14,398 nucleotides of DNA, from the NCBI GenBank assembly GCA_002490465.1, contig DKUB01000080.1:1-14398 (forward strand), read 5' to 3'. Numbering within the stretch: the stretch's first letter is position 1; each line of letters begins with the position of its first letter. A program made the translations under genes and the position numbers. Shown here one piece after another: positions 1 through 5,263 of this stretch. The stretch is from Lachnoclostridium sp. UBA7215 (GTDB lineage Bacteria; Bacillota; Clostridia; Lachnospirales; Lachnospiraceae). The notes below the pieces were generated by a model. It saw only the letters and a list, made by a program, of their open reading frames with translations, ran no database searches and had not been told where the DNA came from.

Positions 1-933
1 TATAAGGAAACTCAGATAGAGCCGCCCAAAGGCAGTTATTGCTGGGATGTAGGCGGTATTTTCGTAAATGCAAAGGGGAAAATCCGGATACATTCGAGGA
101 GATGGGAACAGACCGTTTATGGCGTTTCCGGAAAAAAGGGAAAAGAAGTTTCCGACCCAATGGTAAAAGCCGCCTATAATGCGTGGGACTATGTGAAGGA
201 TAAGGAAAGAAATACAGAGTTTTGTTACAATACGATAAATAAAAAGGGAACAGCGGGCTATTTTACCAATAGAAAAATAATCTTTAAGTATAATAAAAAG
301 GGGAAAATACTAAAAAGATTTTATATAAAGAAAGAATCTGGGGGGGAATTTTTGGATGTTTGTGGGCTAAAATGGGTTTCCGGGGACAGGGTAGCACTAC
401 AAGTTAGCTATGCCGGATACAATAGTGAAATTAGAAGGTACAATGCAAGGATAATTCTTGTTGATATGGGAAAACGGAAAATCATTAAAAAATACAGTAC
501 AAAATACACTACGCTTTGCGGGACGGACGGGAAGCATATTTATGTTATGTCCGGTTCGGCTGCCCCAAAAACAGAAAAAATTGTCAAGCTGAAGGCATCA
601 TCAGGGAAAGAGGTATCTTCAATATTTACCCAGACAATACGGGCACTGGCCGAAGACGGAACAGAAAAGGGTGGCAGTGAGGATTCTCGCAAAGATGACT
701 CATTCGATACCTGTTATTCTGGCGGAAAACTTTATTTAAGGTATTGTACAGGAATTTATACATGGAATGAGAAGAAAAAGAGATTTGATACGGTTTTAGA
801 TGGCATTGACAGTGAAAATTATACGTTTGTTCCACTTTATGGTGCTAATTGTTCCACGGTATTTGAAGTTACAGAGAAGGGAAAAAAGATATATGTAGCA
901 GGATCTTCTGATTTATATATGTATTCTTTGTAA
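1..933 (+). CDS. Unrecognised lysine-rich beta-propeller-like protein, 5' end outside the window
   Basis: The reading frame is open from the first base, so the gene starts upstream; the first in-window ATG, at 160, is internal and not a start. The visible 310 residues have no motif I recognise. They contain repeated short beta-strand patterns of the type G-K-x-I/L-Y-x-x followed by charged turns (around codons of 526-560, 718-770 and 880-925) and several 'KGK' or 'SGK' turns, which resembles the blades of a beta-propeller or TolB/WD40-like fold. Codon use is AT-rich and Lys-heavy, unlike the downstream ribosomal genes, which suggests accessory rather than core function. No signal peptide can be judged because the N-terminus is missing. 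No terminator with a T-run is visible after the stop. The fold assignment is inference; the open frame is directly seen. Confidence 0.75.
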   Translation, partial: YKETQIEPPKGSYCWDVGGIFVNAKGKIRIHSRRWEQTVYGVSGKKGKEVSDPMVKAAYNAWDYVKDKERNTEFCYNTINKKGTAGYFTNRKIIFKYNKKGKILKRFYIKKESGGEFLDVCGLKWVSGDRVALQVSYAGYNSEIRRYNARIILVDMGKRKIIKKYSTKYTTLCGTDGKHIYVMSGSAAPKTEKIVKLKASSGKEVSSIFTQTIRALAEDGTEKGGSEDSRKDDSFDTCYSGGKLYLRYCTGIYTWNEKKKRFDTVLDGIDSENYTFVPLYGANCSTVFEVTEKGKKIYVAGSSDLYMYSL

Positions 934-1031
934 ATGTTAGCTAAAACGGGAGGGTAACAGCATGAGAAATTTATTGTGAAAATGGATATGTTAAGGCTTA
1001 GGTTAAGATGTAATTTCTTATAATATTTCAT

Positions 1032-1060
1032 TTGCAATAACAGGAATTTTGTGCTAGACT
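1032..1060 (+). promoter_or_regulatory. Sigma-A promoter of the AspRS leader transcript
   Basis: A -35 TTGCAA (1032-1037) and a -10 TAGACT (1055-1060) are separated by 17 bases, and the -10 is preceded by TGC, giving an extended -10. Transcription would begin near 1067, about 220 bases before the AspRS start codon, leaving room for the attenuator leader. The preceding 934-1031 stretch holds nothing else I can support apart from a 5-codon ORF after a good ribosome binding site. Confidence 0.65.
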
Positions 1061-1086
1061 GTATTAAAAGTTAATTGGAGGCAGTT

Positions 1087-1134
1087 ATGAATCACTCTCA
1101 GTTTTTAAAACTGAACAGGGACGACGATTTGTAG
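1087..1134 (+). CDS. Putative Asp-rich attenuator leader peptide (15 aa)
   Basis: ATG-initiated ORF encoding MNHSQFLKLNRDDDL and ending in TAG. A GGAGG at 1077-1081 sits 5 bases before the ATG, as good as the ribosome binding sites of the real genes here. The codons GAC GAC GAT (1120-1128) are three consecutive Asp codons two codons before the stop, and there are also two Asn codons. It lies on the leader of an aspartyl-tRNA synthetase gene and its stop codon overlaps the first base of the first leader hairpin. That arrangement is the signature of a ribosome-stalling leader peptide, as in the trp and his operons of enteric bacteria. Too short to have an independent function. Expression and function are inferred; the ORF, codons and spacing are seen. 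Confidence 0.75.
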   Translation: MNHSQFLKLNRDDDL

Positions 1135-1218
1135 CGCTTGCAGCTATGATACATAGGTGCAGGCGCTTAAAGTGTTGTGCCTGTGTGGAGAAACTTCTAT
1201 TATGAGAACCACATGAGG
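1133..1218 (+). promoter_or_regulatory. Alternative-helix region of the AspRS attenuator (anti-terminator)
   Basis: Segments are strand 1 (1133-1142), strand 2 (1158-1167), strand 3 (1177-1188) and strand 4 (1205-1218). Strands 1 and 2 form 10 pairs with one G-U, extended by 5 more pairs (1144-1148 with 1152-1156) on a 3-base loop. Strand 2 can instead pair with strand 3 (1157-1166 with 1177-1186, several G-U). Strand 3 can pair with strand 4 (1180-1188 with 1209-1218, one bulged G), which would destroy the terminator stem. A ribosome held at the Asp codons leaves strand 1 free, so 1:2 and 3:4 form and transcription continues. A ribosome at the stop codon covers strand 1, so 2:3 forms and the terminator can fold. 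Pairings are seen; the switching model is inference. Confidence 0.6.
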
Positions 1219-1251
1219 TAATGGTTTAAGATTCCTTGTGTGGTTCTTTTT
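1205..1251 (+). terminator. Intrinsic terminator in the AspRS leader (attenuator)
   Basis: Bases 1205-1218 pair with 1234-1247 over 14 uninterrupted pairs (two G-U) around a 15-base loop, followed by a run of T (1247-1251). The start codon of the synthetase is only 38 bases further on, so this terminator can only act before the gene and therefore must be conditional. Its left arm overlaps the putative anti-terminator strand 4. Confidence 0.85.
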
Positions 1252-1288
1252 ATATGGCAAAAGTTATAAAAGAAAGGAAGGAAAAGAA

Positions 1289-2593
1289 ATGGGAAAAATG
1301 ATTACAGATGTAAATGAACTGAAAAACTGTATGGGAGAAAAAGTAAGCTTGTATGGTACCATTTACAAAATACGAAAAATGAAAGGTTTTGCTTTTGTGC
1401 TGCTTCGGACAAGGAGGAATGTTTTACAGTGCATCTATACGGATGGGACAGCTTCTTTTTCACTGGATGAGCTTAAAGAAGAAAGTGCGGTGAGAATAAC
1501 CGCTGATGTCGTTTCAGAGGAGCGCTCAAAAACGGGATATGATTTGCAGCTTTTAGATGTGGAAGTTTTATCTGAGCCAGCAGCGGAAAGTCCGATTGTA
1601 ATAAATAATAAAATAGTAGATACTTCGATAGAAAATCTTCTCAATTACCGCCCGGTTACGCTCCGAAATGAAAAGCAGCGCGCCATTTTCAAAATTCAGG
1701 AGGGGGTTCAGGATGGTTTTCGCCGTTTTTTAATGGAAGAGGATTTTACGGAAATCCACACACCCAAGATTGTGCAGTCCGGTGCGGAGGGCGGTGCCAA
1801 TATCTTTTCTCTTGAATATTTTGGAAAGGAGGCTTATCTGGCACAGAGCCCGCAGTTTTATAAACAAATGATGGTTGGGGTTTTTGAGCGGGTTTTTGAA
1901 ATCGGACCTGTGTTCCGGGCAGAAAAGCATGACACGGCGCGCCACTTGAATGAGTACACCAGCATGGATTTTGAAATGGGATTTATCAGAGGTTTTGAAG
2001 AAATCATGCAGATGGAGACGCGGATGCTCCGCTTTATGATGGGGCATCTGCGGGGAAAATACGCACCGGAGATAGAGCTTCTGGGTGTCCGCCTGCCGGA
2101 TGTGGAAAATATACCTGCCATCCGTTTTTCGGAAGCAAAGAAATGGGTTGCGGCTGAGTTTGGGCGTGAAATATGTGACGTGAATGATTTGGAACCGGAG
2201 GAGGAAAAGCTTCTGTGTCAGCTTGCGGCCAGGGATATGGGAAGCGACTTTATATTTCTTACTCATTATCCGGGGAAAAAACGGCCTTTTTATGCCATGG
2301 ACAGTAAAGAGAATCCGGAGGAAACAGAGAGTTTTGATTTGCTGTTCCGTGGGCAGGAGGTTACAACGGGCGGTCAGAGAATACACAGCTATTCGGAACA
2401 GGTGGAAAAGATGGATCGGCTGCATATGGATAAGGAATTGTTTGAGAGCTATCTATTGATGCACAAATGCGGGATGCCGCCTCACGGCGGGCTTGGAATC
2501 GGGCTGGAACGGCTTACGGCACGCCTTCTTGACCTCGATAACGTGCGTTTTGCTGCGCTGTTTCCAAGGGATATCCACAGGCTGCTTCCATAA
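1289..2593 (+). CDS. aspS: Archaeal-type aspartyl-tRNA synthetase (probable aspartate--tRNA(Asp/Asn) ligase)
   Basis: Class II aminoacyl-tRNA synthetase of 434 residues. It has an N-terminal OB-fold anticodon-binding domain (about residues 15-105) and a class II catalytic core. Motif 1 is near the IHTPKI stretch, motif 2 is GPVFRAE with R210 and E212 followed by a HLNEYTSMDFE segment, and motif 3 is GLGIGLERL with R408. At 434 residues it lacks the bacterial GAD insertion and matches the archaeal/eukaryal form. In clostridia such enzymes are known as a second AspRS that can make Asp-tRNA(Asn) for conversion by GatCAB. Residue Y26 stands where archaeal discriminating enzymes have W and non-discriminating ones H, so specificity cannot be read off. 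The start is ATG 1289 after AGGAAGG (1275-1281); an in-frame GTG at 1238 lies inside the terminator stem and is not a start. Expression is probably controlled by the Asp-codon attenuator. Confidence 0.93.
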   Translation: MGKMITDVNELKNCMGEKVSLYGTIYKIRKMKGFAFVLLRTRRNVLQCIYTDGTASFSLDELKEESAVRITADVVSEERSKTGYDLQLLDVEVLSEPAAESPIVINNKIVDTSIENLLNYRPVTLRNEKQRAIFKIQEGVQDGFRRFLMEEDFTEIHTPKIVQSGAEGGANIFSLEYFGKEAYLAQSPQFYKQMMVGVFERVFEIGPVFRAEKHDTARHLNEYTSMDFEMGFIRGFEEIMQMETRMLRFMMGHLRGKYAPEIELLGVRLPDVENIPAIRFSEAKKWVAAEFGREICDVNDLEPEEEKLLCQLAARDMGSDFIFLTHYPGKKRPFYAMDSKENPEETESFDLLFRGQEVTTGGQRIHSYSEQVEKMDRLHMDKELFESYLLMHKCGMPPHGGLGIGLERLTARLLDLDNVRFAALFPRDIHRLLP

Positions 2594-2602
2594 GCAGCCT
2601 GT
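2577..2602 (+). other. Perfect hairpin spanning the AspRS stop codon
   Basis: Bases 2577-2587 and 2592-2602 are perfectly complementary over 11 pairs with a 4-base loop, and the TAA stop (2591-2593) lies in the loop and right arm. No T-run follows, so it is not a standard intrinsic terminator; it may protect the mRNA 3' end or act as a weak or factor-assisted terminator. Confidence 0.7.
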
Positions 2603-2639
2603 ATATAAAGCGATTGCCCTGTCAGGCCGCAAATATTTG

Positions 2640-2669
2640 TTGACATAAGCTAAGAAGGTGTGTTATAGT
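2640..2669 (+). promoter_or_regulatory. Sigma-A promoter for rpmG-secE-nusG-rplK-rplA
   Basis: TTGACA (2640-2645) and TATAGT (2664-2669) are separated by 18 bases. Transcription would start near 2676, leaving about 100 bases of leader. In that leader a T8 run (2691-2698) sits in the loop of a small hairpin (TTAGG 2684-2688 with CCTAA 2702-2706). Confidence 0.8.
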
Positions 2670-2777
2670 ATTTTAGCGATGAATTAGGTCTTTTTTTTAT
2701 GCCTAAATTTTGACAGAGTGTTTTACTGGGATTCCTTATGCAGTAGAGCAGTTATAAATAATCACGGAGGTGACAAG

Positions 2778-2927
2778 ATGCGTACTAAGATTACTTTGGA
2801 ATGTACAGAATGCAAACAGCGCAACTACAACACAACCAAAGACAAAAAAAACCATCCGGAGCGAATGGAAACAAAAAAGTATTGCAGATTTTGTAAAAAA
2901 CACACATTGCACAAGGAGACAAAATAG
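2778..2927 (+). CDS. rpmG: 50S ribosomal protein L33, zinc-ribbon form
   Basis: A 49-residue L33 of the large ribosomal subunit. Two CxxC pairs (C9, C12 and C36, C39) make the zinc ribbon of the zinc-containing (C+) paralogue type; many Firmicutes also carry zinc-free copies used under zinc limitation. The body (TTKDKKNHPERMETKKYC) is the typical L33 core. The start is ATG 2778, preceded by GGAGGTGA (2766-2773); a GTG start at 2718 would add 20 residues unlike any L33. It is the first gene of the transcript and lies 33 bases before secE, the usual place for rpmG in Firmicutes. No tRNA-Trp gene lies between rpmG and secE, as is seen in some clostridial genomes. Confidence 0.95.
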   Translation: MRTKITLECTECKQRNYNTTKDKKNHPERMETKKYCRFCKKHTLHKETK

Positions 2928-2960
2928 TCCGTGTGATGTTGCAGAAAGGATGTGTGTCGT

Positions 2961-3200
2961 ATGAGCGAAGAGGAAAAGACTTCGAAAGAGGCAAAGGCCT
3001 CAAAGGAAGTGAAAACTTCGAAAGCAGGTTTCTTCAAGAGCATGAAAAGTGAATTTAAAAAGTGCACCTGGCCAAAGCCGGAAGATTTGGTTAAGCAGTC
3101 TGCATTGGTGCTGGTTGTATCGGTTGCACTCGGCGTATTGATTTCCGGTGTTGACTGGTTGATTCGTCTTGGAATGCAGGCACTTCAGATTGTTTCCTAG
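2961..3200 (+). CDS. secE: Preprotein translocase subunit SecE
   Basis: A 79-residue SecE, the small clamp-like subunit of the SecYEG protein-export channel in the cytoplasmic membrane. The conserved amphipathic segment (FFKSMKSEFKKCTWPKPEDL, about residues 24-44) with the W-P signature is followed by one transmembrane helix (about 48-70), the single-span form of Gram-positive bacteria. The N-terminal 23 residues are a charged Lys/Ser/Glu-rich extension made of three six-residue repeats. I chose ATG 2961, with AAAGGA (2945-2950) upstream; a GTG at 2952 is too close to that site. It stands 9 bases before nusG, the almost universal secE-nusG pair, and is probably cotranscribed with rpmG. Confidence 0.95.
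   Translation: MSEEEKTSKEAKASKEVKTSKAGFFKSMKSEFKKCTWPKPEDLVKQSALVLVVSVALGVLISGVDWLIRLGMQALQIVS
2976..3029 (+). repeat. Triple 18-bp in-frame repeat in secE
   Basis: Three imperfect 18-base units (2976-2993, 2994-3011, 3012-3029) encode KTSKEA, KASKEV and KTSKAG. Units 1 and 3 share the 10-base string acttcgaaag at 2979 and 3015. This looks like slippage-driven growth of a disordered cytosolic tail. Confidence 0.7.
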
Positions 3201-3209
3201 GAGGTTGCT

Positions 3210-3728
3210 ATGGCAGAAGAAGCAAAGTGGTATGTAGTTCATACTTATTCTGGTTATGAGAATAAGGTAAAAGCAGATATTGAGAAAACAATTGAGAACC
3301 GCAACCTTCAGGATCAGATTATGGAAGTGATGATTCCATTACAGTCCGTTGTGGAGGAAAAGAACGGGGAAAAGAAACAGGTTCAGAAAAAACTGTTTCC
3401 TGCCTATGTTCTGATTAATATGATTATGAATGACGAAACATGGTATGTTGTGCGAAACACGCGTGGCGTAACCGGATTTGTCGGTCCAGGCTCTAAGGCA
3501 GTTCCGCTGTCTGATGAAGAGATTGCCAACATGGGATTTCTTGCAGAGGCCGAAGAATCTCCCTTCTTTGTTGGGGATAAGGTTGTTGTTACAGAGGGAG
3601 TATGGCAGGATACAATGGGCGTTGTTCAGGAGGTTCACCCGGCAAAACAGATGGCGGTTATCGTTATCGACATGTTTGGCAGGGATACACCGGTTGAAAT
3701 TGATTTCTCAGAGCTGAAAAAGCTTTAA
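3210..3728 (+). CDS. nusG: Transcription termination/antitermination factor NusG
   Basis: A 172-residue NusG. It binds the clamp of RNA polymerase, affects elongation, pausing and termination, and links to the ribosome or Rho through its C-terminal domain. The NGN domain (about residues 1-105) starts with the typical WYVVHTYSGYENKV and contains FPAYVLINM, TWYVVRNTRGVTGFVG. The KOW domain (about 120-172) ends in FGRDTPVEIDFSELKKL. The usual GPF at the start of the KOW loop is GVW here (G130-V131-W132). The start ATG has TAGGAGG just upstream. It is 9 bases after secE and 18 bases before rplK, so translational coupling is likely. Length and domain order are normal. Confidence 0.97.
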   Translation: MAEEAKWYVVHTYSGYENKVKADIEKTIENRNLQDQIMEVMIPLQSVVEEKNGEKKQVQKKLFPAYVLINMIMNDETWYVVRNTRGVTGFVGPGSKAVPLSDEEIANMGFLAEAEESPFFVGDKVVVTEGVWQDTMGVVQEVHPAKQMAVIVIDMFGRDTPVEIDFSELKKL

Positions 3729-3746
3729 TACGTTAGGAGGTTCAAG

Positions 3747-4172
3747 ATGGCTAAGAAGGTCGAAGGATATATAAAATTACAGATTCCGGCAGGAAAAGCG
3801 ACTCCGGCTCCGCCGGTTGGTCCGGCACTCGGACAGCATGGAATTAATATTGCACAGTTTACAAAAGAATTTAATGCAAAAACACAGGGACAGGATGGAA
3901 TGATTATTCCGGTTGTCATTACGGTTTATGCAGACAGAAGTTTCAGCTTTGTCTGCAAGACTCCGCCGGCAGCAGTTCTCTTAAAGAAAGCCTGTAAAAT
4001 CCAGTCCGGTTCCGGTGAGCCGAACAGGAAAAAGGTGGCAACGATTTCTAAGGCAGAGCTTCAGAAAATCGCTGAGATAAAAATGCCCGACCTGAATGCG
4101 GGTACAATGGAAGCGGCAATCAGCATGATTGCCGGAACTGCAAGAAGTATGGGAATAACTGTAGAAGACTAG
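3747..4172 (+). CDS. rplK: 50S ribosomal protein L11
   Basis: A 141-residue L11 of the GTPase-associated centre, which binds 23S rRNA helices 43-44 and is needed for stringent factor activation and factor-dependent GTP hydrolysis. The N-terminal domain carries the proline-rich switch (IPAGKATPAPPVGPALGQHG, residues 11-30), and the C-terminal rRNA-binding domain includes KTPPAAVLLKKA and ends in GTARSMGITVED. Length and start (ATG after TAGGAGG) are standard. It lies in the rpmG operon and is separated from rplA by 105 bases that hold the L1 operator, so L11 may be controlled less directly by L1 than L1 itself. Confidence 0.98.
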   Translation: MAKKVEGYIKLQIPAGKATPAPPVGPALGQHGINIAQFTKEFNAKTQGQDGMIIPVVITVYADRSFSFVCKTPPAAVLLKKACKIQSGSGEPNRKKVATISKAELQKIAEIKMPDLNAGTMEAAISMIAGTARSMGITVED

Positions 4173-4214
4173 TCAGAATTTATCGCATAAAGAAAGAACT
4201 GATGTCATTTGGAC

Positions 4215-4264
4215 GTTGTGGGAGATTGAGTGTAAATACACACTCCTGATTCGTTAATACCACT
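4215..4264 (+). promoter_or_regulatory. L1-binding mRNA operator (mimic of the 23S rRNA L1 stalk)
   Basis: GTGGGAG (4218-4224) and AATACCAC (4256-4263) close a helix (4218-4221 with 4260-4263) with an inner stem 4228-4233/4240-4245. The flanking strings GTGGGAG and AATACCAC are the same as those enclosing the L1-binding site in helices 76-77 of 23S rRNA, as I recall them from E. coli. It ends next to the rplA Shine-Dalgarno (4265-4270), so bound L1 would block rplA translation. This is the classic autoregulation by L1; here the site lies between rplK and rplA rather than upstream of rplK as in E. coli. Confidence 0.8.
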
Positions 4265-4277
4265 AGGAGGTTATAAA

Positions 4278-4970
4278 ATGAAAAGAGGCAAAAAGTATAC
4301 AGAGGCCGCAAAGTTAATTGACCGTGAGACACAGTATGATGTGGCCGAAGCGATTGAGCTTGTGAAAAAAACGGCAGTTGCAAAATTTGATGAGACAATA
4401 GAGGCTCATGTCCGCCTGGGTGTAGATGGACGTCATGCAGATCAGCAGGTGCGCGGTGCGGTAGTTCTTCCGCATGGAACAGGGAAGACAGTACGCGTTC
4501 TTGTATTTGCCAAGGGCGATAAGGTAGCAGAGGCTGAAGCAGCCGGTGCTGATTTTGTCGGTGGCGAGGAGTTAATTCCCAAAATCCAGAATGAGGGATG
4601 GTTTGAGTTTGATGTTGTTGTAGCAACTCCGGATATGATGGGAGTAGTTGGACGTCTGGGGCGTGTACTCGGACCGAAGGGACTTATGCCAAACCCGAAA
4701 GCGGGAACAGTTACAATGGATGTAACAAAGGCAGTTAATGATATCAAGGCTGGTAAAATTGAGTACCGCCTGGATAAGGCAAACATTATCCACTGTCCGG
4801 TCGGCAAGGCTTCTTTTACTGATGAGCAGCTGACAGACAACTTTAATACACTGATGGATGCTATCATTAAGGCAAAACCATCCAGTGCAAAAGGCACATA
4901 TATGAAGAGCGTAACAATCGCTTCTACTATGGGCCCGGGAGTAAAAGTTAATACTTTGAAGCTTGGTTAA
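4278..4970 (+). CDS. rplA: 50S ribosomal protein L1
   Basis: A 230-residue L1, the protein of the mobile stalk near the ribosomal E site that helps release deacylated tRNA and also represses its own mRNA. Diagnostic segments are KRGKKYTEAAKLID at the N-terminus, HVRLGVDGRHADQQVRGAVVLPHGTGK, the inserted domain II around residues 68-160, and the signature GRVLGPKGLMPNPKAGTVT. Length is normal. AGGAGG (4265-4270) precedes ATG 4278. It is the last gene of the rpmG operon; no terminator separates it from the next promoter, which begins 20 bases after its stop, so some read-through into rplJ is likely. Confidence 0.98.
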   Translation: MKRGKKYTEAAKLIDRETQYDVAEAIELVKKTAVAKFDETIEAHVRLGVDGRHADQQVRGAVVLPHGTGKTVRVLVFAKGDKVAEAEAAGADFVGGEELIPKIQNEGWFEFDVVVATPDMMGVVGRLGRVLGPKGLMPNPKAGTVTMDVTKAVNDIKAGKIEYRLDKANIIHCPVGKASFTDEQLTDNFNTLMDAIIKAKPSSAKGTYMKSVTIASTMGPGVKVNTLKLG

Positions 4971-4990
4971 TAAACAAAAATAACCCATGC

Positions 4991-5019
4991 TTGACAAACG
5001 GTATTTACCGTGTTATAGT
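4991..5019 (+). promoter_or_regulatory. Sigma-A promoter for rplJ-rplL
   Basis: A consensus -35 TTGACA (4991-4996) and TATAGT (5014-5019) with exactly 17 bases between them. Transcription would start near 5026, precisely at the beginning of the L10 leader RNA. Confidence 0.9.
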
Positions 5020-5025
5020 CATAAG

Positions 5026-5100
5026 CGTTATAACTGCCGTAGACAGCAGGTACGGTGCCAACAGGGCACTGTGTAAGTGCGAAGCCGCCTGCCGAGGAAG
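5026..5100 (+). promoter_or_regulatory. L10 leader RNA (rplJ autoregulatory element)
   Basis: The sequence GCCGTAGACAGCAGG (5036-5050) and its partner GCCTGCCGAGGAAG (5087-5100) are the conserved arms of the L10 leader. The base stem GCAGG 5046-5050 pairs with CCTGC 5088-5092, CGG with CCG inside it, and a GTGCC/GGCAC hairpin (5055-5059 with 5065-5069) forms one arm. In bacteria the L10-(L12)4 complex binds this RNA to repress rplJL. It resembles the 23S rRNA binding site of L10. Confidence 0.92.
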
Positions 5101-5132
5101 ATTGTATGTAATAATTTACGTGGAATCATAGT

Positions 5133-5174
5133 ATCCCTGTCTATGCGTATGCAAAGGCAGGGATTTCCTGTTTT
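5133..5174 (+). terminator. Terminator-like hairpin downstream of the L10 leader
   Basis: Bases 5133-5142 pair with 5155-5164 (10 pairs, one G-U) and the loop can add three more. The tail 5165-5174 is T-rich but broken by CCTG, so termination would be inefficient. Placed between the L10 leader and rplJ, about 90 bases before the gene, it is a plausible attenuator output for L10. Bases 5175-5263 contain only a further weak hairpin and the rplJ Shine-Dalgarno. Confidence 0.5.
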
Positions 5175-5263
5175 AGTAATGCATCTCCGGCAGATTATAT
5201 TACGGTATGCAGATGTCAAAAGGCTGTCGTGCATGCTGAATATAAAAAGGAGGTAAAAAGCTC

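Noticed and set aside
160..162. ATG 160 as the start of the first gene
   Set aside because: The frame is open to base 1 with similar composition, and no ribosome binding site precedes 160.
1238..1288. GTG at 1238 as the AspRS start
   Set aside because: It lies inside the right arm of the leader terminator, has no ribosome binding site, and ATG 1289 has an ideal one and matches the family N-terminus.
1067..1288. T-box riboswitch in the AspRS leader
   Set aside because: The conserved T-box sequence and the Stem I features are absent, and the leader holds a translated short ORF with Asp codons instead.
1730..2425. 231-residue minus-strand ORF inside aspS
   Set aside because: It is antisense to a clear, full-length synthetase, has no ribosome binding site I can see and no recognisable motifs; a shadow frame.
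2710..2738. Second promoter before rpmG (TTGACA at 2710-2715)
   Set aside because: No acceptable -10 element occurs 16-18 bases downstream.
2928..2960. tRNA-Trp gene between rpmG and secE
   Set aside because: The gap is only 33 bases and shows no tRNA arms.
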